DNA of 55,698 nucleotides, taken from assembly GCA_024278955.1 (NCBI GenBank), contig JAJRSE010000018.1, positions 1-55,698 of the forward strand, read 5' to 3'. Each line of letters opens with the position of its first letter. The first letter of the stretch is position 1. The translations under genes were made by a program, and so were the position numbers. This stretch comes from Planctomycetota bacterium. GTDB taxonomy: Bacteria; Planctomycetota; Planctomycetia; Pirellulales; Lacipirellulaceae. The notes beneath the pieces are model-generated. The model worked only from the letters and a program-made list of their open reading frames with translations, was not told where the DNA came from and did no database searches. This document shows, piece after piece, positions 17,432 to 27,297 of the stretch.

Positions 17432-20239
17432 ATGGCAAAGAAAAAATCTACAACAGCTGGCAACGGCACCGGGCAATCGCTAGTGATCGTCGAATCGCCG
17501 GCAAAGGCCAAAACAATCGCCAAGTACTTGGGCAAGGGCTACTGCGTGGAGGCCAGTATTGGCCATGTTCGCGATTTACCCCAGGGTGCCAAGCAGATTC
17601 CGGCAAAATACAAAAAAGAACCCTGGTCGAACTTGGGCGTGAACGTCAACGATAATTTCAAGCCCATCTATGTGGTTCCGCCCGGCAAGGCCAAGCACAT
17701 CAGCTTGCTGAAAGAGCAGCTCAAAAATTCTGACGCCCTCTATCTCGCGACCGACGAAGACCGCGAAGGAGAGGCCATCAGTTGGCATTTGCTCGAAGTG
17801 CTCAAACCCAAGGTGCCGGTTTACCGTTTGGTTTTTCATGAAATCACCAAAGAAGCCATCCAAAAAGCGATGGACGAACCTCGCGACGTCGACCAAGGCA
17901 TGGTCCGCGCACAAGAAACCCGGCGAATTCTTGACCGCTTGTTTGGCTACGAAGTTTCGCCCCTTTTGTGGCGAAAGGTGCGTCCAAGGCTTTCAGCCGG
18001 TCGCGTGCAAAGCGTGGCCGTGCGGTTGATTGTTCAGCGCGAACGCGATCGCATGGCGTTTGTTTCGGGCACCTGGTGGGATTTGCTTGGCACGTTTGCC
18101 AAGCAGGGCGGCCAATCGCTCGAAGCGCCGTTGATGTCGATCGAGGGACGCAAAATTCCTTCGGGTAAAGATTTCGATTCCACGAACGGCAAGCTCAAGA
18201 ACAACGACCTCATGCTACTCGACGGCGATGCCGCACGAGCGCTCGCCGATCGAATCATGACCGGCCAGTTCAAAGTGGCCTCGGTCGAAGACAGGCCCTA
18301 CACCACAAAACCGTATCCGCCGTTTACAACCAGCACCTTGCAGCAGGAAGCCAACCGTAAGCTCGGCTTCACCGCCCGACGTGCCATGCAGGTAGCCCAA
18401 AGCCTGTACGAAAATGGCCACATCACTTACATGCGTACCGACTCGACCAACCTGGCCAAGGTGGCCATCCAGGATGCTCGGGACTTGGTCGAGAATACTT
18501 ACGGCAAAGACTACTTGCCGGGAGAGCCTCGGACCTACAAGTCGAAAGTCAAGAACGCACAAGAAGCTCATGAGGCGGTTCGCCCAGCGGGGCATCCGTT
18601 TGAGTTACCCGCGGTGATGCGGTCGAAGCTCAATAACGATGAATTCCGACTTTTCGATCTGATTTGGAAGCGTACCGTGGCGAGCCAGATGGCCGACTCG
18701 CGGGGTCGCAGGATTATTGTCACGATCGAGGGCGAAGGTTGCGTTTTCCAGGTGAGCGGCAAGACGATCGACTTCCCAGGCTACCTACGCGCCTACGTAG
18801 AAGGTTCGGACGATCCGAACGCCGAACTGGCCGACCAAGAAAAATCGCTTCCGAACCTCGAAGTTGGCGAAGTGCTTACTTGCAAAGCCTTGGACTCAAA
18901 AGAACACTCGACCCAACCGCCCGGGCGATTTAGCGAAGCCGCGCTGACCAAAGCGCTCGAAGAGCGTGGCATCGGTCGCCCGAGTACTTATGCTTCGATT
19001 ATTGATACGATTCTTGCGCGTAGCTATGTTTTCAAAAAAGCGAGCGCGTTGGTGCCGACCTGGATTGCATTTTCGGTCGTCAGGCTGCTGGAAGAAAATT
19101 TAGGCAACTTGGTCGACTACCAGTTTACCGCCCAAATGGAAGACGATCTCGACGCAATCAGCCGTGGCGAGCAGGACAGCATCAAGTATCTCGAACAGTT
19201 TTACTTCGGAGACGAAACACCCGGCCTCAAGAAACAGCTTGAAAATAAGATCGACGAAATCGATCCCGCCCAAATTAGTCGCATCTTTATTGGCAAGCCC
19301 GAAGACGGCCCCGATGTTTTTGTGCGCGTAGGAAGGTATTCGCCCTACGTCGAGCAAGGCGACCGAACCGCTTCGCTTAAAGAAGATACGGCCCCTGACG
19401 AAGTCACGCTCGAAGCCGCACTCAAACTCCTCGATCAGGCTCAACTGGCCGAAGAACCCTTAGGAACTTGTCCCGAAACGAATCTGCCGGTCTACCTCAA
19501 AATTGGCCGTTTTGGCCCGTATATCCAGAGAGGCACCACCGACAACGAAGACGAGAAACCACAGAACGCCGGGCTGCTCAAAGGCATGGTCCCCGAGGAC
19601 ATCGATTTCGAGACCGCGCTCAAGCTACTCTCGTTGCCGCGAAACTTGGGCGACCATCCGCCGGTTGCGGTTGCCAAGCCGGTAGAGGCCAAGCCCGAAG
19701 AGGCCGATTCAAAGGAAGGTGAAAAGAAAAAAACGACCAAGGCAAAGGCCCCCGACACGCTCGAAGGCCAACCGGTCGAGGCGTTTAACGGTCGGTATGG
19801 TCCTTACGTAAAGTGTGGCAAAGAAACGCGATCGTTGCCGGCCGATATTTCGCCGCTCGACGTGACGCTAGAAAAGGCCGTTGAGCTATTGGCCGAGCCG
19901 AAAACTCGGGGCCGTGGCGCAAACAAAAAGCCGCCGCTCAAGGTCTTCGATCCCTCGCCGATTACCGAAAAACCAGTCCAAATTCTGGACGGTCGCTTTG
20001 GGCCCTATGTCACCGACGGGACCACCAATGTTTCGTTGCGTAAGGGGATGATCGTCGAAGAAATTACGTTTGACGAAGCCGTCGGACTGCTTGCCGACAA
20101 GGCAGCCCAAGGCCCTGCTCCGAAGAAGAAAAAGAAAGCCGCCAAGAAAAAATCGGTCAAGAAAAAGCCTGCGGCCAAGAAAAAAGCAGCGAAGAAAAAA
20201 TCGACGACCAAGAAGCGAGCCACGAAGAAGAAAACTTAG
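17432..20239 (+). CDS. topA: DNA topoisomerase I
   Basis: A 935-residue type IA topoisomerase that relaxes negative supercoils. The Toprim domain opens with LVIVESPAKAKTIAKYLG and includes DEDREGE; the active-site tyrosine is Tyr333 in GHITYMRTDSTN. Beyond the core, zinc-finger modules are replaced by four repeated C-terminal units of the type LKIGRFGPYIQRG (first two about residues 630-720, two more about 785-890). The last 40 residues are an Ala-Lys-rich tail (KKKAAKKKSVKKKPAAKKK) resembling histone H1 tails. I chose ATG 17432 (MAKKKSTT); an in-frame upstream start at 17372 would add 20 residues. The SRPBCC gene follows after 10 bp. Confidence 0.96.
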   Translation: MAKKKSTTAGNGTGQSLVIVESPAKAKTIAKYLGKGYCVEASIGHVRDLPQGAKQIPAKYKKEPWSNLGVNVNDNFKPIYVVPPGKAKHISLLKEQLKNSDALYLATDEDREGEAISWHLLEVLKPKVPVYRLVFHEITKEAIQKAMDEPRDVDQGMVRAQETRRILDRLFGYEVSPLLWRKVRPRLSAGRVQSVAVRLIVQRERDRMAFVSGTWWDLLGTFAKQGGQSLEAPLMSIEGRKIPSGKDFDSTNGKLKNNDLMLLDGDAARALADRIMTGQFKVASVEDRPYTTKPYPPFTTSTLQQEANRKLGFTARRAMQVAQSLYENGHITYMRTDSTNLAKVAIQDARDLVENTYGKDYLPGEPRTYKSKVKNAQEAHEAVRPAGHPFELPAVMRSKLNNDEFRLFDLIWKRTVASQMADSRGRRIIVTIEGEGCVFQVSGKTIDFPGYLRAYVEGSDDPNAELADQEKSLPNLEVGEVLTCKALDSKEHSTQPPGRFSEAALTKALEERGIGRPSTYASIIDTILARSYVFKKASALVPTWIAFSVVRLLEENLGNLVDYQFTAQMEDDLDAISRGEQDSIKYLEQFYFGDETPGLKKQLENKIDEIDPAQISRIFIGKPEDGPDVFVRVGRYSPYVEQGDRTASLKEDTAPDEVTLEAALKLLDQAQLAEEPLGTCPETNLPVYLKIGRFGPYIQRGTTDNEDEKPQNAGLLKGMVPEDIDFETALKLLSLPRNLGDHPPVAVAKPVEAKPEEADSKEGEKKKTTKAKAPDTLEGQPVEAFNGRYGPYVKCGKETRSLPADISPLDVTLEKAVELLAEPKTRGRGANKKPPLKVFDPSPITEKPVQILDGRFGPYVTDGTTNVSLRKGMIVEEITFDEAVGLLADKAAQGPAPKKKKKAAKKKSVKKKPAAKKKAAKKKSTTKKRATKKKT

Positions 20240-20249
20240 GTACCTCCCC

Positions 20250-20720
20250 ATGGCGATGAGTGAATCGATCAACATTTCGGCAAGCTTGGAGCAAATTTGG
20301 CCGTTTGTGGCCGACCCGATTGGGCATGTGACTTGGAACGACAAAGTGGTCGACGTACGTCGCGTGTCCGATCAACCGTTGCGGCTCGGCGAAACCTTTG
20401 GCATGACTTATCGCATGTCGGGCAAAGATCGCGATTCCGAAGTCGAGGTCACTGCCTGCGACCCGCCACACGAAATTCAGTTTCGGCACCAGTACCGCTG
20501 GAAAATGCAGCATCGCTATGTCGTCGAGAAATACCGCTTGCGCCAAGCTGGCGAACAGGTGGAGGTAACTCAAGAGATCGACATGAGCGAAGCAGGCATC
20601 CCCTGGGTATTTCGCGCCTTGATTTGGTTTATCAGCCGGTTTGGCTATTCGGTGGGGAGGAGTAGTATGGAGTTGCTAAAAGAGGCGGTTGAGGATGCGG
20701 TAAAGGAAAAAGCAACATAG
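20250..20720 (+). CDS. SRPBCC family protein (START/polyketide cyclase-like)
   Basis: A 156-residue protein of the SRPBCC helix-grip fold, which forms a deep pocket for hydrophobic ligands. The N-terminus MSESINISASLEQIWPFVADP is typical for the family, followed by the curved sheet and a long C-terminal helix ending MELLKEAVEDAVKEKAT. No catalytic residues can be named. It begins 10 bp after topA and is probably cotranscribed. Two in-frame ATGs (20250 and 20256) are possible. The ligand is unknown. Confidence 0.75.
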   Translation: MAMSESINISASLEQIWPFVADPIGHVTWNDKVVDVRRVSDQPLRLGETFGMTYRMSGKDRDSEVEVTACDPPHEIQFRHQYRWKMQHRYVVEKYRLRQAGEQVEVTQEIDMSEAGIPWVFRALIWFISRFGYSVGRSSMELLKEAVEDAVKEKAT

Positions 20721-20969
20721 CGTTTGGCGTTATTGTCGTCATGCGGTATCCTTTATATTGGGTGGTCAAGAGCTTCAGGCACAAAACGCGGGCTAGCGAT
20801 GGCGACTGAAAATTTGCCGGTGCATTCGAGAGAGGTATCTGTAATTGGAGTTTCTCGACCCCCTCGAGATCAGCCAATATCGTCTGCATGAAAGATTGCA
20901 AGTACTGGAAGAATAGCCAGTGATCATGCGGTTAGCGAAATCGTATGCCAAAAGGTTACGGAGTCGAAA

Positions 20970-21194
20970 ATGAACCAGCCAATTGCTTCTGTTTTTGATC
21001 TTAGCCCTAACGAGAAATTGCAACTCGTTGAAGACCTATGGGATGACCTTGCTGCTTCGCAAGAGGAAGTGCCGATTCACGATTGGCAAAAGGAAGAGTT
21101 AGCCCGACGAAAAGAGAACCTAACAAAGCATCCGGCGTCGGGCCTTAGTTGGGAGGAAACCCAGCAGAAAATCAGGGCACGCTATGGCCGATGA
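20970..21194 (+). CDS. Antitoxin of a ParE/RelE-type pair (addiction module component)
   Basis: A 74-residue protein of the putative addiction module component family (TIGR02574-like): LSPNEKLQLVEDLWDDLAAS near residue 10, then PIHDWQKEELARRKENL and a C-terminal SWEETQQKIRARYGR. These small proteins accompany RelE/ParE toxins. Its stop codon overlaps the toxin start by 11 nt, showing translational coupling. It appears intact although the toxin gene downstream is frameshifted. Confidence 0.85.
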   Translation: MNQPIASVFDLSPNEKLQLVEDLWDDLAASQEEVPIHDWQKEELARRKENLTKHPASGLSWEETQQKIRARYGR

Positions 21195-21505
21195 ATTGGT
21201 GATAGCGTTTGAAGCTTCACGAGATCTCGACGAAGCCTACGCTTGGTATGAACTACGAAATGTCGGTTTAGGAGATCAGTTTCTCCGCAGCGTTGATGCA
21301 AGTATTCAGGCGATTTTACGGACACCAGAGATGCATGCCATCGTCCATGAAAATTACCGGCGTGGCTTAGGAAAATTACCGGCGTGGCTTAGTTCGACGC
21401 TTTCCTTATGCCATTTTCTACGAATGCGATGGCGAGAATGTTATCGTTTATTCTGTGTTCCACACAGCGCGTGACCCACAGAAATGGCGAAGTCGGTTGT
21501 CGTAG
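21184..21505 (+). pseudogene. ParE/RelE-type toxin gene disrupted by a 22-bp tandem duplication
   Basis: The first 60 residues (FEASRDLDEAYAWYELRN and on) match the ParE/RelE toxin fold. An exact tandem duplication (21349-21370 and 21371-21392) shifts the frame by one and yields an unrelated end with a stop at 21474. Removing one copy restores a 99-residue frame that continues VRRFPYAIFYECDGENVIVY and SVFHTARDPQKWR to a stop at 21503-21505, exactly the expected toxin C-terminus with its conserved Arg/Tyr/His region. The toxin is therefore inactive in this sequence, while its antitoxin is intact. Confidence 0.9.
21349..21392 (+). repeat. Exact 22-bp tandem duplication inside the toxin gene
   Basis: Two adjacent identical copies of a 22-bp unit beginning GAAAATTACCGG. 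Because 22 is not a multiple of three, it breaks the reading frame. Loss of one copy by slippage would restore the gene. Confidence 0.95.
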
Positions 21506-21626
21506 ATCGCTTCAGAGGATGCACCGATAGCAAGGCATTCCCAGGCTAAATTTTTTTGAAGAGTTGGTAGAGTATTTGCGATGAGAATCATGTTCAATCA
21601 CCGCGATCTTTCACTGAGGGGCTTTC

Positions 21627-22019
21627 TCACGCCTCGCCTTCGGCAATCGCATAAGCAGTCGCGTGGCTGCGACAGTGCGAAATGCTGATGTGCATTTTCT
21701 GGATGCCTAGCTGCTCGTAGACCTCTCGGGCACCGCCGGTAAGGGTGATAACAGGGGCGCCACCCCGTAGGTTGCGTACTTCGATATCGCGCCAGCTAAT
21801 GCCCCGTCGCCAGCCGGTGCCTAAGGCTTTTAGGACGGCTTCTTTGGCAGCCCAGCGACCAGCGTAGTGTTGGGTCGCCGATTTTTTTGTCGACGAGTAC
21901 TCGATCTCGTGTTCGGTGTAGACTCGCTCAATAAACGTCTCGCCGTGGCGCTCGATCATTTGTGCGATTCGCAGGCACTCGATAATATCGGTGCCGATTC
22001 CAATGATTTGCATGGACAT
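21627..22019 (-). CDS. acpS: Holo-[acyl-carrier-protein] synthase
   Basis: A 130-residue AcpS-type phosphopantetheinyl transferase, which activates acyl carrier protein by adding 4'-phosphopantetheine from CoA. The metal-binding motif GIGTDIIE at the N-terminus and WAAKEAVLKALGTG in the middle are both intact, and HISISHCRSHATAYAIAE closes the fold. Starts at 22019 or 22013 are possible; neither has a Shine-Dalgarno. It lies 77 bp downstream of trpS on the same strand, in a pyrD-trpS-acpS run. The gap contains a weak period-7 pattern (22029-22056). Confidence 0.95.
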   Translation of the reverse strand: MSMQIIGIGTDIIECLRIAQMIERHGETFIERVYTEHEIEYSSTKKSATQHYAGRWAAKEAVLKALGTGWRRGISWRDIEVRNLRGGAPVITLTGGAREVYEQLGIQKMHISISHCRSHATAYAIAEGEA

Positions 22020-22096
22020 TTTTTATATGAGGCGAGGAAGCTGGAGGCGGGTAGCCCTGAGTATCCTTGGCCTTAACCGCCATTTCAAATTTGTTG

Positions 22097-23065
<969 letters not shown>

Positions 23066-23084
23066 GGGGCTAGAATGGTAGGGG

Positions 23085-24071
23085 TTAGGATTTCTTGGGA
23101 GAGAGGGTGCCGACGATTTCGTCGAGGCAAGTAACTTTTGCCTCGGCAAGGGCGCCGGGCAGGGCGTCGAGGATCGTCATCGAGGCCGTTGGGTTGTAAA
23201 AGTTCACGGTCCCGAGCTGCACGGCCGAAGCGCCTGCGACCAGGAACTCCATGACATCGTCGAGCGTGGCGATGCCTCCGATGCCGATGAGCGGAATGTC
23301 GACCGCCTGGGCGGCCTGATAAACGGCTCGAAGGGCGATCGGTTTAATCGCAGGCCCGCTCAGTCCGCCAATGACGTTGCCTAGTAGGGGCCGACGGCGT
23401 CGCCAGTCGATTGCCATGCCCTGACACGTGTTGATTAGCGAAATGGCGTCAGCCCCGCCCTCAGCGGCTGAGACGGCAATCTCTGCTACGCTGGTCACAT
23501 TGGGCGTCAGCTTGGCCAGGATTGGCGTATTGCCAGCGGCACGGCAAGCAGCCACCAGGCTATGGCACATCGCCGGGTCGGTGCCAAAGTCGACCCCACC
23601 GCTGACGTTGGGGCAAGAGATATTCAGCTCAATCGCGTCAACGCCCGTGGCTGCGTCGAGCTGGGCGGTCATTTCGACAAACTCTGCTTCCGTGCGACCC
23701 GCGATGCTGACGATTACGGCGGCTGAAAGGCTGGCCAAATAGGGCAGGTGATGCTCGACAAAGGCGTCGATGCCATCGTTGTCGAGGCCAATCGAGTTGA
23801 GCATCCCCGAAGCCGTTTCGACGGTTCGCCAAGGAGCGTTACCGGCACGAGCCTGCTTGGTAATCGTTTTGGGAAGGATGCCCCCGAGCCGAGACAAGTC
23901 GACCAACGACTCCATCTCGCGGGCATAGCCGAACGTCCCCGAGGCGACCAGGATCGGATTGGCGAGCTTCAACCGACCGAGCTGGACCGAGAGGTCAATC
24001 GTCGGGATGGGGGTTCCTGGAGGAGAATCAGAATTCAAGGGTGGGCCGTAGGAGCAGTAGTGAACGGTCAA
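23085..24071 (-). CDS. pyrD: Dihydroorotate dehydrogenase, class 1B type
   Basis: A 328-residue FMN enzyme oxidising dihydroorotate to orotate in pyrimidine synthesis. The core begins [20 protein letters not shown]; the catalytic Cys lies in ELNISCPN, the marker of class 1 enzymes, and the FMN-phosphate region IGIGGI and GASAVQLGT are present. No pyrK (electron-transfer subunit) is seen in the window. The frame begins at a TTG (24071); no in-frame ATG occurs before the conserved region, so the exact start is uncertain by up to about 20 residues. Confidence 0.93.
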   Translation of the reverse strand: MTVHYCSYGPPLNSDSPPGTPIPTIDLSVQLGRLKLANPILVASGTFGYAREMESLVDLSRLGGILPKTITKQARAGNAPWRTVETASGMLNSIGLDNDGIDAFVEHHLPYLASLSAAVIVSIAGRTEAEFVEMTAQLDAATGVDAIELNISCPNVSGGVDFGTDPAMCHSLVAACRAAGNTPILAKLTPNVTSVAEIAVSAAEGGADAISLINTCQGMAIDWRRRRPLLGNVIGGLSGPAIKPIALRAVYQAAQAVDIPLIGIGGIATLDDVMEFLVAGASAVQLGTVNFYNPTASMTILDALPGALAEAKVTCLDEIVGTLSPKKS

Positions 24072-24092
24072 TTGGGTTAAATCGCCAGCAAG

Positions 24093-24114
24093 CCCGGGGA
24101 TTGCATCCCCTGGG
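24093..24114. repeat. 22-nt palindromic repeat, TYGCA family (imperfect)
   Basis: Arms CCCGGGGAT and ATCCCCTGGG around a TTGCA centre, between the lipoprotein and pyrD genes. It fits the same layout as the palindromes at 33013, 41551 and 42545, though with a one-base slip in the arms. Confidence 0.5.
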
Positions 24115-24271
24115 ATTTCAAAGCTTTCACATAGTCCAATTTACACGCTAGACCGGGGGAACCAACAGGGGGCCCGTGCTGGCATTTAGCCGAGAATCAT
24201 TTTGTGGCGGTTGGCGCAGACCGGCTGCGCAGCTCGTTTGGCGAGGGTTTGAGGCAATGAGGTTTGCTCGA

Positions 24272-24490
24272 TCAGATAATCCCACCGTGGACGCTGTGTG
24301 GCGTCAGGTGCGAGGGTTGATCGAGAAACCAAATGCGTTCCCACTCGTCGAGCATGGCGCGTAGGTTCTCCGACGTGTAGATCAACTGCTGGGCACGTCG
24401 GGCCGGATCGGCCGAGTAAATCGGCAATAGACACCCTGTTGTGCTAGCCAGCGAACAGATAGTTACGACGGTTAAGAGCCACTTACGCAT
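24272..24490 (-). CDS. Small predicted lipoprotein
   Basis: A 72-residue protein beginning MRKWLLTVVTICSLASTTGC, a short signal peptide with a lipobox-like TTG-Cys at residue 20. The mature part is only about 52 residues and includes PARRAQQLIYTSENLRAMLDE and a short aromatic segment. A very strong ribosome binding site (AGGAGGAG) precedes the start by 7 nt, which supports the gene although the open frame could be read from further upstream. No function can be assigned. Neighbours are HU upstream and pyrD downstream, all on the minus strand. Confidence 0.72.
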   Translation of the reverse strand: MRKWLLTVVTICSLASTTGCLLPIYSADPARRAQQLIYTSENLRAMLDEWERIWFLDQPSHLTPHSVHGGII

Positions 24491-24841
24491 CAGCGTTGCT
24501 CCTCCTTGAGCCTTGAAACGATCGCCTACACCCACAAGGGCAGGGCGGCGTCTCTGGTCCGAGCTTTTGTCCAGCGTAAACGGTCGCTGGCATCGGCCAC
24601 GGTCCCACAAAATTGAAAAGATGTTTTTCGGCAATAGCTCCAGAAGGCCGAGGCCTGCTGACACTGCTGCCAGGTAGAAAAGGTGCCGAACACTAGCAAT
24701 TGGGACCGCTTGCGCCGAGAGCACAATTCGCCCGACGCACAACCCATACAAGTATCCAAACAGTCATCTATCCCAAAGGATCGGACTTTTCGGTCTGGGA
24801 AGATGAGAGAAACCTTGAGGAGTGGAGGATTTTCCCAAAGC
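24491..24841. other. Intergenic region between HU and the small lipoprotein
   Basis: About 351 bp. It ends at the strong Shine-Dalgarno of the lipoprotein gene. An open frame passes through it on the minus strand, but its sequence is Cys- and Arg-rich without domain character and I do not support it as a gene. Confidence 0.35.
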
Positions 24842-25360
24842 CTAGCTGCCAGCACCCGATTCGTAACCTGTTGGCTGCGAATAGTTTCCACTGCCGGGGG
24901 CCATATTTCCGCCGCCGGGGGCCATATTACTGCCAGGGACGATAGTGTTGGGATCATTGTTGGGATCATTGTTGGGATCATTGTTGGGATCATTGTTGGG
25001 ATCGCCATCCGTGCTGCTAACATTATTGTTGGTAGCAAGGGCTGCATTTTGAGAAGCGGCAGCTTCTGCGGCTGCTAGCCGGTCGAGCTCGCGGACCCGC
25101 TCTTCCATCTCTTTTCCGGGCTTGAAGGTCACGACGAACTTCTCTTCGACAAAGACTTTTTCGCCAGTACGAGGGTTTCTCGCCTTACGAGCCGCTCGTT
25201 TTTTCACTTCAAAAACGCCAAAATTTCGCAACTCAATGCGTTTATCTTCGACCAGCGTATCGACGATGGCATCGAAGGTTTTTTGGACAATTTCCTTGGT
25301 CTTCAACTGAGTGAGACCGATCTCCTCGGAAATGGTCTTTACGATCTCTTTCTTCGTCAC
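24842..25360 (-). CDS. HU/IHF-family DNA-binding protein with a repeat-containing tail
   Basis: A 172-residue protein. Residues 1-92 are a complete HU/IHF domain: [20 protein letters not shown] at the N-terminus, and the DNA-arm region [20 protein letters not shown] with the invariant NPRTGE. Residues 93-172 are an added tail with Ala/Glu helix, then five DPNN units encoded by 12-bp tandem repeats, then two copies of a NMAPG-type motif. It bends and compacts DNA; the tail function is unknown. The GTG start at 25360 has AAGGGGA 7 nt upstream and a well-formed promoter further up. Confidence 0.93.
   Translation of the reverse strand: MTKKEIVKTISEEIGLTQLKTKEIVQKTFDAIVDTLVEDKRIELRNFGVFEVKKRAARKARNPRTGEKVFVEEKFVVTFKPGKEMEERVRELDRLAAAEAAASQNAALATNNNVSSTDGDPNNDPNNDPNNDPNNDPNTIVPGSNMAPGGGNMAPGSGNYSQPTGYESGAGS
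24947..25006 (-). repeat. 12-bp tandem repeat in the HU tail
   Basis: Four exact copies of GTTGGGATCATT (plus-strand reading) and a fifth diverged copy. They encode DPNN units, so copy-number change keeps the frame. Confidence 0.93.
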
Positions 25361-25442
25361 GGCGAGGTCCCCTTATGAGAAGGATCGCTGCTCCGGTTGG
25401 GTCAAAGAATAATGACCAAAACGAGGCACCAGTCTCGCTCCA

Positions 25443-25471
25443 AGTGTAATTGTCGTAAGCACTAGTGTCAA
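25443..25471 (-). promoter_or_regulatory. Sigma70-type promoter for the HU gene
   Basis: Read on the minus strand: TTGACA, a 17-bp spacer and TACACT. A dyad GGTCA/TGACC (25400-25404 and 25413-25417) lies between the promoter and the start codon and could be an operator. Predicted by eye. Confidence 0.6.
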
Positions 25472-25562
25472 GATTGACGTCTGACGCCGGGGGGCACTTC
25501 GGGGGCAAATCAGGGGTGCGACAGGTCGCTAAAGTTGCCAAAAAGGTTGGTCGGCCCAGACC

Positions 25563-25599
25563 GTAGGGTACCCAGTCGTCGGAATAGACCGCACCCTAC
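25563..25599. repeat. GTAGGGT inverted repeat
   Basis: GTAGGGT (25563-25569) and ACCCTAC (25593-25599) flank 23 bp in the gap between the HU and YkgJ genes. A similar GTAGGGT-GGG start occurs near 55255. Confidence 0.45.
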
Positions 25600-25644
25600 C
25601 AAAATCCCCTAAAGTACCTGGCTTTTTGCCGAGGAGCAGAAAAA

Positions 25645-26067
25645 CTAGATCGAAATCACGTTCGCCTGCTTTTCGATGGTCTCGAGCTGATAGAGCTTCC
25701 CTTTACCACTCCCTGGGCAGGCCTCGCAGGTTTCTTCCCAAGATTTGGGGGTGCGAATGTTCGATTTCCAGAACGGCCAGGTTCGGCATTGCCGAGGGCG
25801 GTGATCATAAACTTGGCATTTGCGGGTCTTGTTATCGAAGAATACACAGTCGCCATTGGAATACTCGACCAGACTGCGGCGGATGCCGACCAGACGAACG
25901 TAACGCGATTCAAATTCCTCAACCGGCATCTCGAATTGAGCCGCCATGGCGCCGATCTCGGCCTTATTGACCCAAACATATCCCGGCGCGCCTGTGCAGC
26001 AATCGCCGCAGCCCGTGCATTTGAAACGTAAACCATCTTGGTACCAGGGTTGTTTGTCGGTGGGCAT
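25645..26067 (-). CDS. YkgJ family cysteine cluster protein
   Basis: A 140-residue protein with the CxxCxxCC cluster of the YkgJ/UPF0153 family (FKCTGCGDCCTGAPGYVWV, cut here before the strand end), followed by further cysteines in GDCVFFD, KCQVYDHRPRQC and CEACPG. These are thought to bind zinc or an iron-sulfur cluster; the biochemical role is unknown. It is the last gene of the moa-type run. The start codon at 26067 has no Shine-Dalgarno and is preceded by a period-7 array. Confidence 0.85.
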   Translation of the reverse strand: MPTDKQPWYQDGLRFKCTGCGDCCTGAPGYVWVNKAEIGAMAAQFEMPVEEFESRYVRLVGIRRSLVEYSNGDCVFFDNKTRKCQVYDHRPRQCRTWPFWKSNIRTPKSWEETCEACPGSGKGKLYQLETIEKQANVISI

Positions 26068-26107
26068 GCGGGAGGTGTGTGAGTTGCGGGTTACGGGTTG
26101 TGAGCAC
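26068..26107 (-). repeat. Period-7 array before the YkgJ start codon
   Basis: In the gene's direction: GTGCTCA, CAACCCG, TAACCCG, CAACTCA, CACACCT, then CCCGC and ATG. Confidence 0.72.
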
Positions 26108-26121
26108 TACAGCCTCTTTCT

Positions 26122-27297
26122 CTACTCAATCGCCGATGCGGAGAGTTCGGCTATGGCGGTAAGAGCTTGGTCAAGGTCGTCGTTTGTGGTCGACCAGCCG
26201 GGGCTGAGGCGGATTAGGCCTCCTGATTGGTCGGAGCCCAAGGCCGCATGCATTCGAGGTGCACAGTGTAAGCCAGCACGACTTTCGACCCCAACCGCGG
26301 CGTCTAAGCAGGAGGCAAACTCCTGCGGATCATACCCGTCGACCTCGAAGCTCACAACGCTCACACGGTTGGGATCTGTGCGAGGACCCCTGAGACGTAA
26401 GCCTTTGATAGAGGAAAGCCCCTCAAGCAAATGTTGAGTATGTTGGCCAAGCTTTTTGTGGAGGGCTTCGATGCTGGTTTCAAGCAAATACTCAGCGCCA
26501 GCTGCCAAACCGGCAAGAGCGGGGACGTTGAGATTTCCAACCTCCAGCATCTCAGGCATGGCTTGGGCTGGCGAAGCGTCTTGGCTGTCGACGCCGGTGC
26601 CGCCTTGCATCAGCGGCCTGAGCTGCTGGGCAACGGAAGGGCTGGCATAGAGTAGCCCTGTGCCCAGAGGGCCAAGCAGGCTCTTGTGGCCGCCGGTGGC
26701 CAGCAGGTCGACGCCCAGCTGCTCGACGTCGATCGGCAAGCAGCCAGCCGTCTGAGCCGCATCGAGCAAAACGATTGCCTGACGTTCGTGGGCGAGACGC
26801 GTAATCTCGGCAATTGGCTGAACGGCACCAGTCACATTCGAGGCGTGGTTAATCGCAACCAAACGCGTATGGGGCTGCATTGCTCGGTGGATATCGTCGG
26901 GGTCGACATAGCCTTCGCTATCGCAGCCGACGTAAGTGGTTTGAACCTTGTGGAGTTCGGCCTGGGTTTGAAGCGGTCGAAGTACCGAGTTGTGTTCGCA
27001 AACCGTCGTCACGACATGATCGCCTGGGCGAAGCAAACCGTGGATCGCCAGGTTCAGCGCAGCCGTGCCATTGGCCGTGAAGGCGATTTGCTGGGGATCG
27101 GCAATCCCAAGAATCCGCGCACAGGCAGTTCGGGCATGGGCCACGACACGTTGGGCTTGCTGAGCGTGTTCGTAGGCACCCCGTCCTGCAGCCGCGCCGA
27201 TTTCTCGCTGATAGCGATCGACCGCTTGGTAAACCGCTTCGGGTTTGGGCCAGCTAGTGGCTGCGTTGTCGAGATAGATACGTCGTTTGGTATTCAT
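26122..27297 (-). CDS. Class V aminotransferase, cysteine desulfurase family
   Basis: A 391-residue PLP enzyme close to the SufS/CsdA-like group often annotated as cysteine desulfurase family protein. IYLDNAATSWPKPEAV opens the protein, the PLP-binding lysine is in ATGGHKSLLGPLGTG, and a candidate persulfide Cys lies in RAGLHCAP near residue 345. It would mobilise sulfur from cysteine. Its ATG overlaps the moaA stop by four bases (ATGA), so it is translationally coupled to a molybdopterin gene, suggesting it supplies sulfur for MoaD thiocarboxylation. The start agrees with the family N-terminus. Confidence 0.88.
   Translation of the reverse strand: MNTKRRIYLDNAATSWPKPEAVYQAVDRYQREIGAAAGRGAYEHAQQAQRVVAHARTACARILGIADPQQIAFTANGTAALNLAIHGLLRPGDHVVTTVCEHNSVLRPLQTQAELHKVQTTYVGCDSEGYVDPDDIHRAMQPHTRLVAINHASNVTGAVQPIAEITRLAHERQAIVLLDAAQTAGCLPIDVEQLGVDLLATGGHKSLLGPLGTGLLYASPSVAQQLRPLMQGGTGVDSQDASPAQAMPEMLEVGNLNVPALAGLAAGAEYLLETSIEALHKKLGQHTQHLLEGLSSIKGLRLRGPRTDPNRVSVVSFEVDGYDPQEFASCLDAAVGVESRAGLHCAPRMHAALGSDQSGGLIRLSPGWSTTNDDLDQALTAIAELSASAIE

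Noticed and set aside
20799..20920. Possible remnant of another small gene before the ParE-type pair
   Set aside because: Short fragments in different frames with stop codons between them; no recognisable family.
24526..24841. Cys-rich minus-strand open frame continuing out of the HU region
   Set aside because: Out of frame with HU, no start with ribosome site, and composition looks random.
25458..25466. AAGCACTAG-like sequence in the HU promoter resembling the end of the 109-bp elements
   Set aside because: Only nine bases and no partner end 109 bp away; probably chance.
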